Shown: in pieces, positions 1-9,900 of the stretch
How the letters are laid out: the number at the start of each line of letters is the position of its first letter
Position numbering within the stretch: the first letter of the stretch is position 1
NCBI GenBank assembly: GCA_030144725.1
Contig: JASKMD010000010.1
Location: forward strand, 3,931,713-3,995,712
Length of the DNA: 64,000 nucleotides
Reading direction: 5' to 3'
DNA from: Haematococcus lacustris
Lineage: Eukaryota > Chlorophyta > Chlorophyceae > Chlamydomonadales > Haematococcaceae
Program-made: the position numbers and the translations under genes
The notes under the pieces: generated by a model
What the model was told of the DNA's origin: nothing
Seen by the model: only the letters and a program-made list of their open reading frames with translations
Databases searched by the model: none

Positions 1-245
1 CTGCTCCTGGCTGCTAACGCCAGCTTGGCGGGGCAGTCTTAATTCCTGCGCGATGCCTTGCTTCCTTCGCAGTTCCTTTGCGAGAACTTCATGCAACCCT
101 CCATGCAGCCGGATTATTTTGGACCCTATGGGCATACCGTGTTATAGAGATAGGTTGGGGTGATAGGGCAGCGGCAGCAGTGAATGCAGCATGGTTGCAG
201 CTGTAGCACGCATGGTTGAATGAATCAATGACACTGATGGTGACT
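1..245. other. left-edge sequence without a recognised gene
   Basis: I recognise no gene, RNA or transposon end here. An open frame crosses it on the minus strand, but that frame is carried by the adjacent minisatellite and shows no protein family. Confidence 0.4.
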
Positions 246-1768
246 TCAATATATGGACCCTGTGGTGTGGTGCCAGGACCCTGTGGTGTGGTGCCAGGAC
301 CCTGTGGGCCAGGACCCTGTGGTGAGGTGCCAGGACCCTGTGGTGTGGTGCCAGGACCCTGTGGTGCCAGGACCCTGTGGTGAGGTGCCAGGACCCTGTG
401 GTGAGGTGCCAGGACCCTGTGGTGCCAGGACCCTGTGGTGAGGTGCCAGGACCCTGTTGGCCAGAACCCTGTGGTGAGGTGCCAGGACCCTGTGGTGTGG
501 TGCCAGGACCCTGTGGTGAGGTGCCAGGACCCTGTGGGCCAGAACCCTGTGGTGAGGTGCCAGGACCCTGTGGTGAGGTGCCAGGACCCTGTGGTGCCAG
601 GACCCTGTGGTGAGGTGCCAGGACCCTGTGGGCCAGGACCCTGTGGTGAGGTGCCAGGACCCTGTGGTGAGGTGCCAGGACCCTGTGAGCCAGAACCCTG
701 TGGTGTGGGACCAGGACCCTGTGGTGCCAGAACCCTGTGGTGAGGTGCCAGGACCCTGTGAGCCAGAACCCTGTGGTGAGGTGCCAGGACCCTGTGGGCC
801 AGAACCCTGTGGTGAGGTGCCAGGACCCTGTGGTGAGGTGCCAGGACCCTGTGGTGTGGTGCCAGGACCCTGTGGTGAGGTGCCAGGACCCTGTGGTGAG
901 GTGCCAGGACCCGGTGGGCCAGAACCCTGTGGTGAGGTGCCAGGACCCTGTGGGCCAGAACCCTGTGGTGAGGTGCCAGGACCCTGTGGTGTGGTGCCAG
1001 GACCCTGTGGTGTGGTGCCAGGACCCTGTGGGCCAGAACCCTGTGGTGAGGTGCCAGGACCCTGTGGTGTGGTGCCAGGACCCTGTGGTGCCAGGACCCT
1101 GTGGTGAGGTGCCAGGACCCTGTGGTGAGGTGCCAGGACCCTGTGGTGAGGTGCCAGGACCCTGTAGGCCCAGATCTTGAGGTGTGGTGCCAGGACCCTG
1201 TGGTGTGGTGCCAGGACCCTGTTGGCCAGAACCCTGTGGTGAGGTGCCAGGACCCTGTGGTGTGGTGCCAGGACCCTGTGGTGTGGTGCCAGGACCCTGT
1301 GGGCCAGAACCCTGTGGTGTGGTGCCAGGACCCTGTGGGCCAGAACCCTGTGGTGTGGTGCCAGGACCCTGTGGGCCAGGACCCTGTGGGCCAGAACCCT
1401 GTGGTGAGGTACCTGGACCCTGTGGTATGGTGACAGGACCCTGTGGGGCAGGACCCTGTGGTGTGGTGCCAGGACCCTGCGGTGCCAGGACCCTGTGGTG
1501 TGGTACCAGGACCCTGTAGGCCCGGACCCTGTGGTGAGGTGCCAGGACCCTGTAGGCCAAGACCCTGTGGTGTGGTGCCAGGACCCTGTGGTGTGATGCC
1601 AGGACCCTGTGGGCCAGAACCCTGTGGTGAGGAACCAGGACCCTGTGGTGTGGTGCCAGGACCCTGTGGTGAGGTACCAGGACCCTGTGGTGCCAGGACC
1701 CTGTGGTGAGGTGCCAGGACCCTGTGAGCCAGAACCCTGTGGTGTGGTGCCAGGACCCTGTGTGGGAA
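246..1768. repeat. GGACCCTGTGG minisatellite
   Basis: About 1.5 kb of units built on the core CCAGGACCCTGTGG, in lengths of 15, 16 and 21 bp mixed irregularly (endings GTGAGGTG, GTGTGGTG or GG). The 16-bp units break any reading frame, so the long open frames on both strands are by-products of the repeat. The same AGGACCC core recurs as inverted pairs just downstream (1781-1800 and 1929-1986), so the block may be a subterminal array of a transposon rather than an independent satellite. Confidence 0.9.
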
Positions 1769-1780
1769 GGCACTCATCGT

Positions 1781-1800
1781 AGGACCCTGTACAGGGTCCT
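1781..1800. repeat. 20-bp perfect palindrome
   Basis: AGGACCCTGTACAGGGTCCT equals its own reverse complement and is a head-to-head pair of the core of the preceding minisatellite. Further inverted AGGACCC/GGGTCCT pairs lie at 1930-1949 and 1970-1986. Confidence 0.85.
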
Positions 1801-2303
1801 GGCACACATAGACAAAAGCATCCAAACGGGGTCAACAGAACCAACACAAGCTATGAAGGAATCCTAGCAGGGTTCTATCACATAGGGATGCAAGGAATGA
1901 TTAAAACATCTACACTCATCAGGTACACAGGACCCTGCACCGGGTCCTACGACCATGGTGACGCTAGGAACCGGTACAGGGTCCTAGGACACGGGCCAAA
2001 GCTCATCACTGGCTGGGACTTTTTGCATGCCACCTACTAGGTTGGGCAGCTGTAACCACCCTTTACAATCGCTCATACTCACATTTCATGAAAAGTCACT
2101 TTGGTCACACGGTGCCAACTCCCTTAGCCAAAATCAGGGTCTCAGCCCCATACCTGGCCCAGCAGCTCGACACCGAGTGAGAATTACACTTTGGCCCAAG
2201 AGAGTCCTGTCATCCTCTAGGTCACAGCAACCCACATACCAAGTCTTAGACCTCAACTCTCAGGTTTTTCAAGCCAGCCAGGCCTTAATTTGCACGAGTG
2301 CTC
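1801..2303. other. intergenic, no gene seen
   Basis: Apart from the inverted AGGACCC motif pairs near 1930-1986 I see no coding signal, RNA or repeat in this stretch. Homology to the dispersed CACTA-like element begins at about 2304. Confidence 0.4.
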
Positions 2304-2667
2304 CCCTGTCCCACCACCTCCAAGCCTGGCACCCCACCTACCTCCCGCCTTTCCCACCCCCCGCCCCACGACACACGCTGCAGCCCTCTCCCTACCCTAC
2401 CCTTGGCGTAGCAGCCCTCTCCCTACCCTACCCTTGGCGTAGCAACCTGGAGCGGGCAACCTGGAGCGGACAGCTTGGAGTAGCAGCCCACCCAGCCCAC
2501 CCTGGTCATGCCATGCCCACACACCACAATGACCCTACCCATCCCTCTCAAAAGGGATAGCTGAGCGCTTGGGTGGTTGTCAGCCCGTGCTTGTTGTCCT
2601 CGTCATCTTGCCGCCTTGCTGCGATGTTGTTGTGTTGTCACCTTGTTGGGTTGTGGTGTGGTGTGGT

Positions 2668-2768
2668 GTGGATGATGGTGATGGTGATGGTGATGGTGAT
2701 GGTGATGCATGTTCAACCTGAGTGTGGTGATGGTGATGGTGATGGTGATGGTGATGGTGATGGTGGTG
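2668..2768. repeat. GGTGAT hexanucleotide repeat
   Basis: Two runs of GGTGAT separated by a short unique stretch (GCATGTTCAACCTGAGTG). Equivalent runs occur in the other two copies of this element near 30986-31064 and 57420-57488. Confidence 0.85.
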
Positions 2769-3049
2769 TGTGGTGTCACCTTCTTGTTGTCGTGTCGTTG
2801 CTACCTTGTCACATCGTAGGGGGGTGTTGCGGTCATTGGGTGCATCAATGCATGTGCTTAGCATTTCCATATTGAGGTGTTGTGGAGTGATGGTGCATCG
2901 AGACATGTGCTTGCAAGTCCCGTAGCGAGGTGTTGCGGGGTGTTTGGTGGTCAATACATGTGTTTTGCGGGGATGTTGCGGGGTGTTTGGGTGTCAATAC
3001 ATGTGTTTTGCGGGGGTGTAGCGAGGTGTTGCGGGGTGTTTGGTCGTCA

Positions 3050-3393
3050 CACTCCTACAAATTAATCCCTGCGTCCGTCCCTGCGTGTTGACCGACCTTG
3101 TCGGATCGGGCTGAATTTTGATAGATGGTAGTTTGCAGAATATAAAACATATTTTTCAGATAAAATATTCTAGAAAAATCAAAGGCGGCTGCGCTGTGAC
3201 CCTGTGGCTAGAGTGCAGGGATAAGTGCAGGGATAGGTTGCGGGCCACAACGCAACAGCTTTTGAATTTTTCCAAAAAAATTCTTGGAAAATATGTTTTA
3301 TTTTCTGAAAAGTGCCATCTATCAAATTTTCAGCCCGATCGGACAAGGTCGGTAGAACGCAGGGACAAACGCAGGGACTAAATTGTAGGAGTG
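3050..3393. mobile_element. CACTCCTACAA MITE, copy 1
   Basis: A 344-bp element with inverted ends CACTCCTACAAATTAATCCC and (reading inward from the right) CACTCCTACAATTTAGTCCC. It is flanked by a 3-bp target duplication TCA (3047-3049 and 3394-3396). The interior carries inverted CCCTGCG/CGCAGGG motifs and no open frame. Removing the element and one TCA restores the GGTCGTCAATACATGTG unit of the host minisatellite. CACT ends with a 3-bp duplication fit a non-autonomous CACTA-type element. Confidence 0.85.
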
Positions 3394-4072
3394 TCAATAC
3401 ATGTGTTTTGCGGGGGTGTAGCAAGGTGTTGCGGGGTGTTTGGTGGTCAATACATGTGTTTTGCGGGGATGTTGCGGGATGTTTGGGTGTCAATTCATGT
3501 GTTTTGCGGATGTAAGAGTCGATGAAATAGTCGACATCTGTGCAGATGAAGCCACGACATCTGCACAGCCAAGCCGCGAATGTAAAAGTCGACATCTGTG
3601 CAGATTCTATAGACAACATCTGCACAGCCAAGGCTCGAATGTAATAGTCGACATCTGTGCAGATGTCGTTGTCAGCAGCTGCACAGATGTCGGTCAATAC
3701 ATCTGCACAGCCAAGCATTGAATGTAAAAGTCGACATCTGTGCAGATGTCGTCGTCAGCAGCTGCACAGATGTTGGTCGCGGTATACGACATCTGTGCAG
3801 ATGTCGACTTCCCGCAGCTGCACAGATGTCGACATCGCCTGCAGCTGTGCAGATGTCGACTAGCAGCAGCTGTGCAGATTAAGGACAACCGACATCTGCA
3901 CAGATAGAGAAGCGAAGAAATTCGCGGTCCAACTACGTCGCAACGGATGCACGGATTCACGTAAGACTTATACCGTTCGAACGGCCTTCTACTCTAGTTT
4001 TCAAAGAGCTATGGTCGGTACAATCGCGACCGGTCCTTGTTTATCGTGAGTGCATTGCGCGGTGCACACATG

Positions 4073-5485
4073 CTACTGTGCTACAGGCTGCTCGGCTAGG
4101 GCCTTGGGGGCTCGGTCTCGCAGCTTCTTGAAGCCCAATGCGGGGTACTCCTTGCCCTTTGCCGGAAGCCTTCCTCGGTGTGGCCACCTGCACAGCTCCA
4201 GTGGGCGCCACTTGGTCTCCCCTGCCCGCTGGAGGTTGAGGGCTGCGTTGCAGTCCCTGTCCACCCATTTGCCAAGGTCCCCGGGGGTGGCCTGGGCCAG
4301 CCAAGGGCACCACATGAGCCCCCACACTGTTGCCTCAAACCGCTTGCTCAAGGCTGACCGCAACAAGCGGTTCTGCACCTAACCTGGCTTGGGCTTCCAG
4401 TCCTCAGGCCTGGTGGGCTTGCTGCTGTCCAGCTCCTCCTCACAGGGCTGGTGGCTGTTCATGATTGAGCTGTTGAGCCTGCTGGTGCGGAACTCATCCA
4501 CTGTCACCACCGTGCCTGGCACCCTGTCGGTTGGCTTGCCGCTGTCGGGCCTCTCCACCACCTTGCGGCAGGCCTGCAGCACGGCCTTGGGCCCCCACCC
4601 ACTTCGGGTGCCAATGCCTGTGTTGCCAAAGAACACCACCAGCTGCTTGCCGGCCCCCCACTGCTGCTGGGACACGCTGGCTGCCTCCTCCTCCAACTGC
4701 ATGGCACACAAGGCACACAGATGACATCCTTGGCAGTACTGGGGACGTGGCACCTAGCAGGTCACATGTGGGGAAGTCATCAGCCTTTGGTCCTGCCCCT
4801 CCCCCCTACCATTGCTTAGCCCATTTGGGATGCAGGTACTCCCCCCACACTGCATCCCAAGTGGTCAGGGTGACGGCCACATGCCGCTGGATGGCCACCA
4901 GGGAGGTGCCTGCTGGGGTGGCTGCTGCCAGGTGCTGCACCTCGAGCTCGATGTTGCCATTTCACCGCTGGGAGTTGAGGCGAGCCTGGATCAGGCCGCT
5001 GTCATGCTGCACCTGGCTCCTGGTTAGCTTGCTCCCATAGAAGCCTTGCAAGCAGCCATCCTCACGCCACACCCCTGAAGCTGCGCTGACTGCCTGGATG
5101 ACACCAGGGTCCAGCCCCATGCCCATCTGAGTGGCTGGGTCAAACAGGAACGCCCGCTCGTCAGCCAGGCCGCTGCCTATGTCAGCTGGTTGGCGCTTGT
5201 TGCTGCTATTGCTGTTAGATGGGTCTTCAGCTGCTGGGCTGCTGTTAAAGGGGTCTGCTGCTGGGCTGCTGCCAGAGGGGTCTGCTGCTGGGCTACTGCC
5301 AAAGGGGTCTGCTGCTGGGCTGCTGCCAGAGGGGTCTGCTGCTGGGCTACTGCCAGAGGGGTCTGCTGCTGGGCTGCTGCCAGAGGGGTCTGTTGCTGAG
5401 CTACTGCCAGAGGGGTCTGCTGGTGGGCTACTGCCAGAGGGGCCAGGGGGGGGGGGCTGCTGCCCGAAACAGTTTAATGTATAAA
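4073..5485 (-). pseudogene. decayed Fanzor (TnpB-like nuclease) gene
   Basis: Read right to left. A Pro/Ser-rich leader with 9-residue repeats is followed by a RuvC-I-like block GLDPGVIQAVSA (about 4960-5160). Next come HLAAATPAGTSL and WGEYLHPKWAK (about 4800-4950). After a frame change, QLVVFFGNTGIGT and VVTVDEFRTSR follow (4500-4680). Then come LLRSALSKRFEATVWGLMWC, the RuvC-III-like motif WVDRDCNAALNLQRAGE and a KKLRDRAPKA...VAQ tail ending at 4073. The order DPG, DEFRTS, DRDxNAAxN is that of TnpB/Fanzor proteins. The copy is dead: a TGA follows LNSQR, a TAG follows WAKQW with a frame change, a TAG at 4379-4381 sits in frame between PKPG and VQNR, and the zinc-ribbon cysteines after DEFRTSR are missing. 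The class is recognised from memory of motifs and not from a search. No guide-RNA region is assigned. Confidence 0.6.
5222..5450. repeat. 27-bp coding minisatellite
   Basis: About eight copies of a 27-bp unit, GGGTCTGCTGCTGGGCTGCTG plus CCAGAG. On the minus strand it encodes the 9-residue repeat DPSGSSPAA in the N-terminal part of the decayed Fanzor frame. Confidence 0.85.
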
Positions 5486-5979
5486 ATTGCCTGACATCGG
5501 CACATGCAATGATGACTATGACAACGAGCAAAGGCAGGCCCAAGCACTCTCCATCCAGCCAGGTGCATCATGTGCACCATGGCTGAGCAGGATGCCAGGG
5601 CCTAGGGCAAGGCTACCAGGGCCAAATCTCAGGCCATGCTGGGTAGGTGGTGAGCCCACGGTCACAATGCATGGATGCATGGATCAACATGCAACACATC
5701 GTGGAGGCCAGCTGGCGCCCGCTGTTTGAGTGGCCTGAGCTGCCTCCCTTCCAGGCCAGGTGTAAAGAGTGCACACGCAATTGCAGAAATGTCAGCAGGA
5801 GCCGTTGTCAGCTGTGTGTGACAGACATCACAAGCCACATCACAGACATTACAAGGAATTCATGGAGAAGATCACCAGTGGATGGCAAGTGAGGAAAAAG
5901 ACAGGAAAGGAGAGAAGGCTACATCGGATAAAACAAGAGACTCCTCAACACCCATCGCAAAAAGGACTGACATTAATAT
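5486..5979. other. intergenic, no gene recognised
   Basis: The 5' part of the decayed Fanzor gene could start here on the minus strand, but I cannot identify an exon. No other feature is seen. Confidence 0.35.
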
Positions 5980-6308
5980 CACTCCTACAAATTAATCCCT
6001 GCGTCCGTCCCTGCGTGTTGACCGACCTTGTCCGATCGGGCTGAAACTTAGAAAATAAAACATGTTTTTCAGAATAAGTATTTTAAAAAAATGAAAGGCG
6101 GCTGCGCTGTGGCCCTGTGGCTTGAGTGCAGGGATGAGTGCAGGGATAGGTTGCGGGCCACAGCGCAACAGCTGTTGATTTTTTCAAAATATTTTTAGTG
6201 CAAAATATGTTTTATTTTTTGCAAACTACCATCTATTAAAATTTCGACCCGATCGGACAAGGTTGGTAAAACCGCAGGGACGGACGCAGGGATTAATTTG
6301 TAGGAGTG
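5980..6308. mobile_element. CACTCCTACAA MITE, copy 2
   Basis: A 329-bp relative of the element at 3050-3393 with the same ends (CACTCCTACAAATTAATCCC at left; the right end is its complement). It shares the inner GGCGGCTGCGCTGTG and TGCAGGGATAGGTTGCGGGC segments. The flanks suggest only a 2-bp duplication (AT), so the 3-bp duplication of copy 1 is not confirmed here. Confidence 0.85.
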
Positions 6309-6999
6309 ATAAGACTTAAACCCCCACTCAGACAGCGTCTAAGAACTTCTGAAGAAGCGTCCAATCTTCCCCCGGACAGCCTTACATAATAACCAACGTT
6401 AACGTGTAATGTCAGACTGTGGGCACACTTTTTCAGACCATTGACCAACCACACTCTCCCCCTTGACCTCCCTCCCTTCGAGGGCCTCCACACACTGGAC
6501 TAACGATAAAGGCATCCCTAGCTCACTCCCTTAAACCCACCTACACAGGGACACTGACAGCAGCCCTCAAACCCGCTGGTAAAGACCAAGAGCCTCAAAG
6601 GAAACCAGCCTCAAAAATCAAAACACAACCCCAAATCCAAAGACCCAAACCAACTCGTCTGCCTAGCAGCTACCACCTGCCTTACAGGAACTCTAGCGGC
6701 AACTTCCCTGCTCAGTCAGGCGTGGCAGGGAAGGGGACGGCCACTGCAGGGACACCACTTGATGGATGATGCAACCCACTTGATGAAGCCCATGAAACCG
6801 ACCTTGACGCCCTGGGTCCTATCGAAACCCCGCTGCTCTATCCGCTACTGCAGCCTTTTCCCTTTCCGTGCGTGACACACGAGAGCAGGACATGCGTATC
6901 TCACATCTTGACAATTACGATTACAAGCAAGGTGCCGATGATTCCGGCGTATAGCAGGCGCAATAGCTGACCACAGCAGGCCACTCCCGTCCCTGCCCG
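6309..6999. other. upstream region of the cyclase gene
   Basis: About 690 bp between a MITE and the proposed cyclase start codon. It must contain the promoter and 5' untranslated region if the start at 7000 is right, but I see no clear TATA box or initiator. Confidence 0.35.
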
Positions 7000-9900
7000 A
7001 TGTTCCATAAGTGGCAAGGCACCAGAGCTGCATCAGCTTTGCCGTTGCTACTGCTGCTATGGGCGGCCACAGCCCAGTCCGCGTCCCAACCCCCCAAAAT
7101 GTACGGCACTGACTACGCCAGCTCACCATTCGTCGCGCAGCTTGCCATCGCTCTGTCCAGGTTAGTGTTCTCATCGCAAAGAGCCCCGCATCTACACTGA
7201 ACACATTCCTGTCACGCACCGCCGCAGGCTGGACGTGAGCCAAGTCCTCAATGACTGCTACTACTCCATAGGGCCAAGTGGCTGCGAGCCCAATGAGCTC
7301 TTGTCGTTTGCTGCAGATGTAGCGAACCAGCTGCTTCCCAACCTGGCCGCGGTGTTAGATCTGTATGACAGACGACCATTGGTCAGGCAATACCCTTGCA
7401 CCCTCCCAGCTCCAGTTGCTGCTTTGCCAAGCTGTTCCACTATGAAATCATTGTCTCTTGCCTTACAGGATACAGATGCTGTGCCTATTCTGGCCAGTGG
7501 GCAACTGTGGGACACTGGCACCCTGCTGCACATCTCTTCCCTGTATAGCTCCGTGCGCACCCATGCTGAGGTGCTGGTGTACAAGACCCCCATGCCCTCC
7601 AGCTCCGGCTTGCTGATGAATTCCTGCGCGGCACCTGTGGTGGACAACGCCACTACCCCTCAGAGTCCGGCAGCGCATCGCAGGCACCGCAGAGCACTAG
7701 CCAGCACTGACCTCCCTGAGGAACAGGAGCTGGTCAAGCCTCTTCTGCCATCCCAGCCGTGGCCTGCTGCTGCAGCTGGTTATGGTGCTGAGCAACACCA
7801 GCAGCACCAGAGGAGACATGTACTGCAAGGCGATGTCACTCCTGCCACAGAGGAAAGCAGCAGCAGCAGCAGCAGCAGTAGCAGCAGTGGTTTTGACAGC
7901 GGTGGTGGCGGCAGCCCAGGGTTCAACCTGGAGGAGTCCAGCACAGAGGAGTCCAGCAGTGATGGCAGTGGCAGCAGCCCTGACACTGGTGGTGATGAGG
8001 GAGTTGACGTGGACACTGGTGGTGAGGAAGGTGACGGGGCCAGCCCCAGTGGCACAACAGCTCCTCCTCAGAGTGTGTTGGCCTTCATGGACATGCCCTC
8101 CACTGCGGTGTATGAGGGGCCCCTGGACGCCAACACCCGGCAGCAGTGGGAGTATCAGGCGCTGGGCCGCTTCGACGAGTCAGGCCGGCTGCTAGGGCCT
8201 CAGTTCCCACGCACCCACCTGCTGCTGCTGTACCGCCTTGACTGGTGAGCCTGGAACCACCAGCTGCTGCTGAAGTGTTGATAGTGTAACAGAGCACAGA
8301 TCTTGAGTTACATGAAGTGCCGGAGAATTGGCTTAAGAGCGACAATCCTCAGTCAGGCATGACACCCGCCTGAATCCTCAGTCAGGCATGACACCTGCCT
8401 GAATCCTCAGTCAGGCATGACACATGCCTGAATCCTCAGTCAGGCATGAATCCTCAGTCAGGCATGAATCCTCAGTCAGGCATGACACACGCCTGAATCC
8501 TCAGTCAGGCATGACACATGCCTGAATCCTCAGTCAGGCATGACACCCGCAGCCTGGCCCTTCACATTGCAATGCAGTGCCAGGGCAGGTGCACCAGGGG
8601 GGATCAGATGACAGGCCCTGACATGTGGCAGGCCTGGCTGCGCACCTCCCTTGCAGGTTCAACAGCCTGGGCCTGAAGCCACCCAACACCTGGTGGGTCA
8701 GAGTGCTGCACCCTGCTGCTGCTGCCGCTGCTGCTCCCGGCCTGCTGATGAGATCCCACACACGTTGCCAGCTCTTCAGCTTGCCTCATCAAGCCCAGGC
8801 CAGGAAGAGCCAGGCCCTACATTGTGTCGTGACGTCTTGTGCGCCACCCTCCTGGTCAGCTCCAATCTTGAGCCTAGAGACCGTGCATACCCTCACTGAG
8901 AGACCCCCCCTGTGCCTGGGCTTTCAGGGAGGAGCTCATCGCAGTGGCACTGGCCCTTCGCCGTCTCTATGATTTCTCCTCTGGGCCTGGCAACCTGGAC
9001 TATTCCATCATGAATGGCGAGGGGGCGCCCCCGCAGGGCTTGCGGCTGCCGGCTGTTCAGGGCAGTCTGGATGTCCGGCGCTGGCCCCAGCCCGGCTCTT
9101 TGTCAAGCAATTGGACGCTGATGCCACCAGGTAAAGGTGCAGGGGCTGGGGCTGGCACTGGGTGCACTGCCGCCAAGTCATCCAGGGGCTGGCACTGCCA
9201 CTAGGGGTCAGGGCGCAAGCCAAGGAGGAGGCTGGCTGGCTGTAGTAGAGCCTAATCTGCCCTAGCAATGAGCCTGGCTCAACACGATACCTCCTCCCAC
9301 CACTGGCCCTTGGCTCGTCCTATTGCCTGCAGCACCACCTCCCAGACTTGTCCATGAAGTCATAAGCAACTCATGGCTTTCACGGCTCACTTTCCATGGA
9401 GTGGTGAACATGGCGGTGGCTTCATAAGCGCCACTGCTTAATGGCTGTGCCAGCATCAGCCCCTGCTGTGTTGCTGCCCCTAGGTGTGCCTCCGGCCCTG
9501 GACAGCAGCGAGCCCAAGATGGCCCTGTGCCTGGACCTGGCGCTGCACTGCAAGGCGGGGGACCTGCTGGCCGCCATCCTGGCCTCTCTCACACAGACCA
9601 AGGGCACGCAGCAGGCAGGTGGCAGGGGCACACCACCCCGCCCTGCACCGCACCACACCAGCTGCATCCCTGCTGCACCTTCCCTCCCCCCTGCTTGGGT
9701 CCTTGGTGTTTCCCCCTGTCACGTGTTGTACTGTTTGCCAGTGTCCTGTCTGGCTGGCTGGGCACTGCTGTGCTGCTGCAGGGCTGGCTGCTGGACCCGG
9801 TGGACATGTCGCTGCTGACCAGCAGCCCAGCGGGGGCAGAGGCCTTGCGGCTATTCACCCAGCTGGCCAGCCTGGCCCTGCCCCGCTCCAACCTGTCAGA

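Larger units (their letters stand above)
2304..4052 (+). mobile_element. CACTA-like element, copy A (5'-truncated)
   Basis: The sequence from CTCCCCTGTCCCACCACC onward is repeated at about 30484-32078 and 56860-58475. In order it holds a CCCTACCCTTGGCGTAG minisatellite, a GGTGAT tract, a GCGGGGTGTT...CAATACATGTG minisatellite, an array of the dyad CATCTGTGCAGATG (3528-3905) and the right end CCTTGTTTATCGTGAGTG. The left end is missing. A MITE is nested at 3050-3393. CACT-type ends with dyad-rich subterminal arrays are hallmarks of the EnSpm/CACTA superfamily. No transposase is visible, so this is a non-autonomous relic. Confidence 0.65.

Noticed and set aside
89..1847. Three overlapping 530-580-codon frames on the minus strand
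   Set aside because: They exist because the minisatellite unit lacks stops in several frames; 16-bp units shift the frame repeatedly and the predicted protein is only repeat.
2580..2954. His-rich frame (HHHHHHHH) on the minus strand
   Set aside because: Complement of the GGTGAT hexanucleotide repeat.
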